DNA of 15,543 nt, taken from contig SBHI01000190.1 in NCBI GenBank assembly GCA_006226225.1, positions 1 to 15,543 on the forward strand. The letters run 5' to 3'. This stretch comes from Alphaproteobacteria bacterium (lineage in GTDB: Bacteria > Pseudomonadota > Alphaproteobacteria > Micavibrionales > CSBR16-224). The notes below the pieces were generated by a model. It was not told where the DNA came from. It searched no databases and worked only from the letters and a program-made list of their open reading frames with translations. This document shows positions 8,247 to 13,291 of the stretch, piece after piece. The position numbers and the translations under genes were made by a program. Numbering within the stretch: position 1 is the first letter of the stretch; each line of letters starts with the position of its first letter.

Positions 8247-8291
8247 ATGGCAATGTACAACCTCTGCATGTGGACTCATTGCCTGTTTTAA
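8247..8291 (+). CDS. Possible 14-residue leader peptide before the response regulator
   Basis: A short open frame encodes M-A-M-Y-N-L-C-M-W-T-H-C-L-F and stops at TAA inside palindrome copy 3, 13 bases before the response regulator ATG. It has a purine-rich GGAAG sequence about ten bases upstream, whereas the response regulator itself has no clear Shine-Dalgarno site. It could couple translation to the downstream gene. The frame is short enough to occur by chance. Confidence 0.25.
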   Translation: MAMYNLCMWTHCLF

Positions 8292-8295
8292 ACAG
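8282..8295 (+). promoter_or_regulatory. Palindromic operator-like motif, copy 3
   Basis: CCTGTTTTAAACAG contains CTGTTT and AAACAG arranged as a perfect palindrome around one T (8283-8295). It ends ten bases before the response regulator start, so a bound protein or a folded RNA here could block translation initiation. It is nearly the same sequence as copies 1 and 2. Confidence 0.4.
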
Positions 8296-8304
8296 TGAAA
8301 CATC

Positions 8305-8847
8305 ATGGCCCTCCGTTTTAACAATCTGTCCATTCTGGTCGCCGAAGATAACAAGGCCATGCTGAGCCTGATCCGTGCTGTTTTGAACACGCTGGAATTT
8401 CAGGATATTCACACCGCGGCGGATGGCGAAGATGCATGGCGCATTTTTCAATCGCAAAAACCTGATATCGTGCTGACTGACTGGGAAATGGAAAACATGA
8501 CGGGGATTGAGCTGATCCGCAAAATCCGCCGTGATCCCGCATCACCCAACCGCATGATTCCGGTCGTCATTCTAACCGGCTATGCCCTGCCCGAACGTAT
8601 TTTAGAAGCGCGGGATGCCGGCGTAACGGAATTTTTGGTCAAACCCTTTATGGCCAAAGAACTTGCCAACCGTCTGGCGCATGTGATCAACAAGCCGCGT
8701 GATTTCATCGAAACCGACACATTCATCGGGCCCGACAGACGGCGGCGCGAAACACCGGGCTATACCCCCGAACGCAGGCAAAAACGTGACATTAAGAAAC
8801 TTGACCCCGATAAAGACGTTTGGCATGTAGGAGAAGAAGAGAAATGA
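8305..8847 (+). CDS. CheY-like response regulator with FxGPDRRR tail
   Basis: A 180-residue cytoplasmic signalling protein with one receiver domain (about residues 8-128) and no DNA-binding domain. All key residues are visible: acidic pocket Glu14-Asp15, phosphoacceptor Asp59 (in L-T-D-W-E-M), Thr91 (L-T-G-Y) and Lys113 (V-K-P-F). The tail holds F-I-G-P-D-R-R-R-R (140-148), typical of alphaproteobacterial single-domain regulators, then a charged Lys/Arg/Asp/Glu-rich end. An in-frame TGA six bases upstream of the ATG rules out an earlier start, and there is no clear Shine-Dalgarno site. Its last codons overlap the next gene by ATGA, so the two are translationally coupled. It probably relays phosphate to or from a partner protein. 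No histidine kinase is in the window. Confidence 0.93.
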   Translation: MALRFNNLSILVAEDNKAMLSLIRAVLNTLEFQDIHTAADGEDAWRIFQSQKPDIVLTDWEMENMTGIELIRKIRRDPASPNRMIPVVILTGYALPERILEARDAGVTEFLVKPFMAKELANRLAHVINKPRDFIETDTFIGPDRRRRETPGYTPERRQKRDIKKLDPDKDVWHVGEEEK

Positions 8848-9350
8848 GCAACATTTCCGAAGATATCAAAGTTAAGATCTATAACGCTTCCAAAGTTTTG
8901 CAGCGCAAAGCAGGTACCGGAAAAATCGACCCGAAAAAACTGAAAGAGGCCGAAAAGGTCATCGAAGACAACACGGTCAATTTTGTGCCGATGGCGATGG
9001 ATTATCTGACAGAACTGGAAAAAGCCATCCAGGCTGCAAAGGACAATGGAGGCGAGACAGACCATCACCACAAGATCACGCTGCCGATCATGCATCTAAA
9101 ATCGACCGGAACGGTTTTCAAATATCCGCTGGTCAGCGATTTATCGGATATTACCCTGACCTTTCTGGAAACCACCAAAACACTCAATGATGATGTGTTG
9201 GCGATTGTCATGGCACATGAACAATTACTGCATGCCATCCTTTCCGAAGAAATGTCGGGCGATGGTGGTGAAAAAGGCAAAGCCATGAAGAAGGAAATGG
9301 CCTCCGTCTGTAACCGCTATTTGAAAAAACACAGCGACAAAAGCGCGTAA
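8844..9350 (+). CDS. Hpt-like helical protein with displaced histidine
   Basis: A 168-residue, mostly helical protein whose central segment (residues 82-109: H-L-K-S-T-G-T-V-F-K-Y-P-L, later F-L-E) matches the core of histidine phosphotransfer (Hpt) domains, especially the alphaproteobacterial form that continues with F-G-Y-P-L. In canonical Hpt proteins the phosphorylated His stands three residues before the Lys (H-x-L-K-G). Here that position is Met83, and the only nearby His is His84. A His cluster (74-76) lies just upstream. I chose the ATG at 8844 because it gives the ATGA overlap with the response regulator and has AGGAGA before it. An earlier in-frame ATG at 8820 would add eight residues without a better ribosome site. 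It is probably the partner of the response regulator, either as a phosphotransfer protein or as a phosphate-independent adaptor. The family assignment is by motif recall only. Confidence 0.65.
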   Translation: MSNISEDIKVKIYNASKVLQRKAGTGKIDPKKLKEAEKVIEDNTVNFVPMAMDYLTELEKAIQAAKDNGGETDHHHKITLPIMHLKSTGTVFKYPLVSDLSDITLTFLETTKTLNDDVLAIVMAHEQLLHAILSEEMSGDGGEKGKAMKKEMASVCNRYLKKHSDKSA

Positions 9351-9388
9351 CCGCTTATCTTTTTTCCTCAAGACACAAGCCTGTTTTT

Positions 9389-9403
9389 CCGCTTTACAAG
9401 CGG
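9389..9403 (+). other. Short hairpin before the NAD operon
   Basis: CCGCTT (9389-9394) pairs with AAGCGG (9398-9403) around a three-base loop. It follows a T-run instead of preceding one, so it is not a standard terminator for the plus strand. It may be a weak stop for the signalling pair or part of the operon's control region. Confidence 0.3.
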
Positions 9404-9438
9404 GATTATCCGACTTATGCTCTTTTTGAACAAAACTA

Positions 9439-9473
9439 TTGACAGGCGGGTTCCGTCTGTGCGAGTTTATGCA
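9439..9473 (+). promoter_or_regulatory. Candidate promoter of the NAD operon (-35 box)
   Basis: A perfect TTGACA lies at 9439-9444, 65 bases before the Prs-like start. The -10 box is unclear: GAGTTT (9463-9468) has an 18-base spacer but a poor match, and TATGCA (9468-9473) is better but too far away. The strand change in gene content and the 158-base gap support a promoter somewhere here. Confidence 0.35.
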
Positions 9474-9508
9474 AAATTAAACAGCCGCGAATCAAAAAGA
9501 GAGCAGTC

Positions 9509-10618
9509 ATGGCACCGAAAAAGACACTGATCGTCGCAGGGAATAATCTGCCGGAATCGCTGAAAGAGGCACTAACAACGTTATCGGAAAAAACAGACGG
9601 TTTTGAAACCGTTCCGGCCAGTATTGCCAGTTTTGCCAGTGGTGAACCTTTTGCCGAATTATTTTTCGGCGCCGCGCAGGATCATGCCGCAAACCGGCAA
9701 CAGATCAAGGATGCCGATGTGGTGATTGTGCAATCCACCGCTGCTCCCGTCAGCGAAAGCTGCATGCAGCTGATGCTGGCTGCCGCCACAGCAAAAAGAT
9801 ATGGTGCAAAATCAGTCACGGCTGTGATGCCTTTTGCTGCATTTGCCCGTCAGGATCGTGAATTCGAAGGACGTTTTGCCTCTGTCGCAGGGGAAGATTT
9901 TCCGCAGCTTCTAAAAGCCGCAGGTGTCGACGGCGTCGTGACGATTGACCTGCATTCCAAAGCCGCTGAGGCTTTTTACCAACAGATTTTCGGTGCAGAA
10001 AATGCACATTTCCTCAGCAGTGCCGCTCTCGCCGCCGAAACACTGACGCAAGGAAAAGCAACGCAGAAGACAGTTGTTTTCGGCGCACCCGACGGCGCCG
10101 ACAAACCGGGCGACCGCGGCCAGCAACGCGCCGCAGATGTCGCGAAAGCCGCCGGATTGCCGGATAAAGGCGCTTTGTTCAAAATCTGGAAAGAACATAC
10201 CGGTGTTAGTGCAACGAAGATTAACCGTTTTGAAGGCGATGTCGCCGGAAAAAGCTGCATTATCATCGATGATATGACCGATAGCGGCGGCACGCTGCGC
10301 AATGCGGCCAAAACGCTGAAACAAAACGGTGCAAAAGAAGCCGTCTGTTATATCACACACGGGCTGTTTACTGGCAATGCGCTGGAACATCTGATGACCG
10401 AAAAAACAGGAAACGGTTACACCATCGACCGTCTGGTCGTCGCCGATACCGTTCCCGATATTGCGGAAAAGCTGGCAAAGCTGAAGGCACAATATCCCGC
10501 CATCGGCAAAAGGATCACGATCATGCCGACCGCGTCGCTGATTACCGCGAAGATCAAGGAACTACACAATAGTGCCGCCAAGACAACGGCAAAAACCGCC
10601 CCGAAACGCGGTATTTAA
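9509..10618 (+). CDS. prs: Ribose-phosphate pyrophosphokinase (PRPP synthetase) homologue
   Basis: A 369-residue cytoplasmic protein of the PRPP synthetase family, which makes phosphoribosyl pyrophosphate from ribose 5-phosphate and ATP. Visible family motifs are R-Q-D-R-E-F (114-119, ATP site), D-L-H-S with His149 (metal/ATP site) and the PRPP loop D-D-M-T-D-S-G-G-T (254-262). The sequence is divergent. The catalytic flexible loop, usually D-K-R-R, aligns with F-K-I-W-K (224-228), keeping Lys225 but apparently lacking the Arg. It is longer than the usual 310-320 residues and ends in an Ala/Lys/Thr tail. It begins the NAD operon, 23 bases ahead of the nicotinate phosphoribosyltransferase, which consumes PRPP. 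That suggests a dedicated second copy and not the housekeeping enzyme. The ribosome site is AGAGAG. Whether it is still catalytically active is uncertain. Confidence 0.85.
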   Translation: MAPKKTLIVAGNNLPESLKEALTTLSEKTDGFETVPASIASFASGEPFAELFFGAAQDHAANRQQIKDADVVIVQSTAAPVSESCMQLMLAAATAKRYGAKSVTAVMPFAAFARQDREFEGRFASVAGEDFPQLLKAAGVDGVVTIDLHSKAAEAFYQQIFGAENAHFLSSAALAAETLTQGKATQKTVVFGAPDGADKPGDRGQQRAADVAKAAGLPDKGALFKIWKEHTGVSATKINRFEGDVAGKSCIIIDDMTDSGGTLRNAAKTLKQNGAKEAVCYITHGLFTGNALEHLMTEKTGNGYTIDRLVVADTVPDIAEKLAKLKAQYPAIGKRITIMPTASLITAKIKELHNSAAKTTAKTAPKRGI

Positions 10619-10641
10619 GGTTATAACCAAGGAGCTTTAAC

Positions 10642-12576
10642 ATGGGTTTTATCGCAGATAGCTACAGCGTTGAACAAACAAGCCCGCTGATGACGGATAA
10701 ATATCACTTCACCACGGCCTATGCCTATTGGCGGGAAGGACGCGCCGATAACAATGCCGTTTTCTATATGTTCGGGCGCAAAGAAGCGCTGAACGGCGGC
10801 TATACCGTCGCCGCAGGATTGGAAGGCGTGATTGATATCGTCAAACGCTGGCAGGAAAACGGCTTCACCGATCAGGATATCGCCTTTCTGCGTACACAGA
10901 AAACAGTATCGAGCAAACAGCAGTTTCCCGAAGAATTTCTGGACTATTTGCAGGACATGGAATTCAAACTGAAAATTGATGCTGTGCCCGAAGGCAGTGT
11001 CTTCTTTCCGCAAGAACCCGTTTTGCGCGTCGAAGGGCCGATTGCACAGGTCAAAATGCTGGAATCCGTCGCGCTGTGTCTGGTGAACGGTCACAGCGCC
11101 TATGCCACCCATGCCGCGCGCCAACGCGAGGTGATTGAAGAGGATCTGGAGAACGGTTCCCCGAAAGGTTCCGCCAGTGTGCAAGGCTTGCGACGCGGCC
11201 CGTCACTGGGCGCCGCACTGGAAGCATCGCGCAGTCTGGGACTGGGCGGATACGGATCGACCTCGACAGGGACGGCAGCGAAGCAATCCGGTCAGGCATT
11301 CGCCGGTACGATGGATCACGCATGGGTGATGTCGCATAAAGAGGAAACCGGCGAGACGCCGCTGCGCGCCCTGCTGCAACTGGAAAAAGAAGGCCGCACC
11401 GAGGAATTGCAGGATTTGCTGACGCAGGATGCCTTCCGTAGTTTTGCGCTGGCGCATCCCGAAAGCGGTATTCTGCTGGTGGATACCTATGACCCGTTGA
11501 AAGGTCTGGAAAACGCCATCACCGTTATCAAAGAACTGCATGCCGAAGGGCTGGGACAAAATTACGGTGTCCGTTTTGATTCCGGCGATATCACAGCCTA
11601 TTCCAAAATTGCGCTGCGCCGTTTTGCCGAGGAAGGTTTCATTACCGGACTGGACACGGAAAAAGTGCCATCCATGAGCGATGCCGAACTGTTGAAACAT
11701 GCCGATCAATGCCGCGTTTTCTGTGCCGCCGCAGACGGCATTCAGGAACATTCCGCCAAGGAAATGCGTGAAAACGGTGCGTTTTTCAAAGCATGGGGTA
11801 TCGGCACAGGCGGCTCGCATGTTGCGCCGCTGGGGCTGGTTTACAAAGCCGCCAGCCTTTATATGGATGCTCATTTCGAGGACGACGCGGAAATGACACC
11901 GGTGATGAAAGTCGCCGCCCATGCGCCGGTAAAATCCTCAAACCCCGGACGCATCAATTCCCGCCGCTTTTTCGATGCCGACGGCACTTTGTCGCATGTC
12001 GTAATTTATGACGAGGATAAAGGTCTGGATGACGGCGGCAATGCCGTTAACTTGCGTGACTTTGCCGATACGGACAAACCCGCCGCAGGCGGAAAAACGC
12101 AGGATTTACTTGTTCCTGTCTTCGATAAAAACGGCAATTATGTGTATAACGAACCGCCGAAAATGGAATCCTTTCCCGGCAGCAGCCATATGGTGACCGA
12201 TCTGGCCGCTCTGGCAAACACAGTGCGTGACCAGCTGGACATGCTGCCCGATGATGTCCGCATCATCGCCCGCCCGCGCGAAGAATTGCTGCAAAAGAAA
12301 ATGCTGCGCCTGTTGCAAAATGCAAAAGCGAGCGGCAAGACGGAAGTGACGCTTGATATTGCAGCGCTGGAGCAGGATTTGCCACCGGAAGTCGGACATA
12401 TTCCGGTTTTTCTGGATAAAAAGCTGTTTGACCAGCGTATGGCCTGTGAAGCAGAACATGCCGTCAAATCCAATCAGGGCGGTGTCGGCGCTTATACCGA
12501 ACGCTTTGAAAATGACAATACAAGCAGCACCGCGCCAAAAGCAGCGCTGCCGAAAACCAGACAATTCAAAAGGTAG
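10642..12576 (+). CDS. pncB: Nicotinate phosphoribosyltransferase, with C-terminal extension
   Basis: A 644-residue enzyme that joins nicotinate to PRPP, giving NaMN, the committing step of Preiss-Handler NAD salvage. The N-terminal pattern P-L-M-T-D-K-Y with A-Y-W-R-E-G, followed by G-G-Y-T-V-A-A-G-L-E (52-61), is characteristic of nicotinate, not nicotinamide, phosphoribosyltransferases. Further motifs are G-T-M-D-H (222-226), where His226 fits the autophosphorylated histidine, R-F-D-S-G-D (311-316) and the phosphate-binding W-G-I-G-T-G-G (385-391). The family usually has 400-550 residues. Here the domain seems to end near residue 545, and about 100 further residues follow, finishing in a basic P-K-T-R-Q-F-K-R. 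The start has AAGGAG at good spacing. The next gene starts six bases after the stop, and its ribosome site (AAAAGG) is made by the last codons of this gene. Confidence 0.92.
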   Translation: MGFIADSYSVEQTSPLMTDKYHFTTAYAYWREGRADNNAVFYMFGRKEALNGGYTVAAGLEGVIDIVKRWQENGFTDQDIAFLRTQKTVSSKQQFPEEFLDYLQDMEFKLKIDAVPEGSVFFPQEPVLRVEGPIAQVKMLESVALCLVNGHSAYATHAARQREVIEEDLENGSPKGSASVQGLRRGPSLGAALEASRSLGLGGYGSTSTGTAAKQSGQAFAGTMDHAWVMSHKEETGETPLRALLQLEKEGRTEELQDLLTQDAFRSFALAHPESGILLVDTYDPLKGLENAITVIKELHAEGLGQNYGVRFDSGDITAYSKIALRRFAEEGFITGLDTEKVPSMSDAELLKHADQCRVFCAAADGIQEHSAKEMRENGAFFKAWGIGTGGSHVAPLGLVYKAASLYMDAHFEDDAEMTPVMKVAAHAPVKSSNPGRINSRRFFDADGTLSHVVIYDEDKGLDDGGNAVNLRDFADTDKPAAGGKTQDLLVPVFDKNGNYVYNEPPKMESFPGSSHMVTDLAALANTVRDQLDMLPDDVRIIARPREELLQKKMLRLLQNAKASGKTEVTLDIAALEQDLPPEVGHIPVFLDKKLFDQRMACEAEHAVKSNQGGVGAYTERFENDNTSSTAPKAALPKTRQFKR

Positions 12577-12582
12577 AAAACA

Positions 12583-13269
12583 ATGGGAAAAAAAGCGCTT
12601 TTACTGGTAGATGTCCAGAATGATTTTTGCACCGGCGGCAATCTTGCCGTCCCCAATGGTGAAGAAATTGTGCCCGTCATCAACAAGCTGATGGCAGATG
12701 GCGGTTATGATTTGATTGCCGCATCGCTGGACTGGCACCCGAAGGATCACGGCAGTTTCGTATCCCAGCATCCGGGCAAAAAAGTTTTCGAAACAGGTGA
12801 ATTGTCCGGCCAGCCGCAAATCATCTGGCCCGACCACTGTGTGCAAGGCACCAAAGGCGCGGAATTCCACCCCGATCTGGATAAGGAAAAAATCGACTAT
12901 ATCCAGCCGAAGGGCACGGATAAAACCGTAGACAGTTACTCCGCCTTTCGCGACAATATGCAGGACAGGCTGACGGGTCTTGCCGAATATTTACAGGAAC
13001 AAGGCATTACCGAACTGCATATCTGCGGACTGGCCACCGATGTCTGTGTGAAGTTTTCGGTGCTGGATGCGGCGGAACTGCTGCCCGGTGTCAAGATTGT
13101 GTTTGTCGAGGATGCCAGCCGCGGCCTGTCCGAGGAAGCCGTCAACACCGCCAAGCAGGAGATCAGCGCCGCAGGAATTGATATTAAACAATCGGCAGAG
13201 CTGCTGCCGGAAAAGCCGCGTCCCGCAATCTGCCCGCGCCCGCCTAAACAGAGAAAATTCGGGCGTTAA
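12583..13269 (+). CDS. pncA: Nicotinamidase
   Basis: A 228-residue amidase that hydrolyses nicotinamide to nicotinate and ammonia, feeding the phosphoribosyltransferase encoded just upstream. The isochorismatase-like fold shows the full catalytic triad: Asp10 (L-V-D-V-Q-N-D-F), Lys110 (P-K-G) and Cys155 (A-T-D-V-C-V). The metal ligands are Asp50 and His52 in D-W-H-P-K-D-H-G-S-F and His85 in W-P-D-H-C-V-Q-G-T, as in E. coli and yeast nicotinamidases. Residues 1-205 cover the usual family length. A Pro/Arg/Lys-rich tail follows and ends in P-K-Q-R-K-F-G-R, similar to the end of the upstream protein. The six-base gap and the ribosome site inside the preceding gene point to tight translational coupling. 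Confidence 0.95.
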   Translation: MGKKALLLVDVQNDFCTGGNLAVPNGEEIVPVINKLMADGGYDLIAASLDWHPKDHGSFVSQHPGKKVFETGELSGQPQIIWPDHCVQGTKGAEFHPDLDKEKIDYIQPKGTDKTVDSYSAFRDNMQDRLTGLAEYLQEQGITELHICGLATDVCVKFSVLDAAELLPGVKIVFVEDASRGLSEEAVNTAKQEISAAGIDIKQSAELLPEKPRPAICPRPPKQRKFGR

Positions 13270-13291
13270 ACGATAAAAGGAAACACGCAAT

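Noticed and set aside
8820..8843. Earlier ATG for the Hpt-like gene
   Set aside because: It would add eight residues (M-A-C-R-R-R-R-E) that are a shadow of the regulator's tail. The ATG at 8844 has AGGAGA at good spacing and a classic ATGA overlap.
9361..9410. Rho-independent terminator after the Hpt-like gene
   Set aside because: The hairpin at 9389-9403 has only six base pairs and no T-run after it; the T-run precedes it.
10642..12576. Nicotinamide phosphoribosyltransferase (NAMPT/NadV) as the identity of this gene
   Set aside because: The N-terminal T-D-K-Y and G-G-Y-T-V-A-A-G-L-E motifs fit the nicotinate enzyme, and a nicotinamidase directly downstream makes the nicotinate route coherent.
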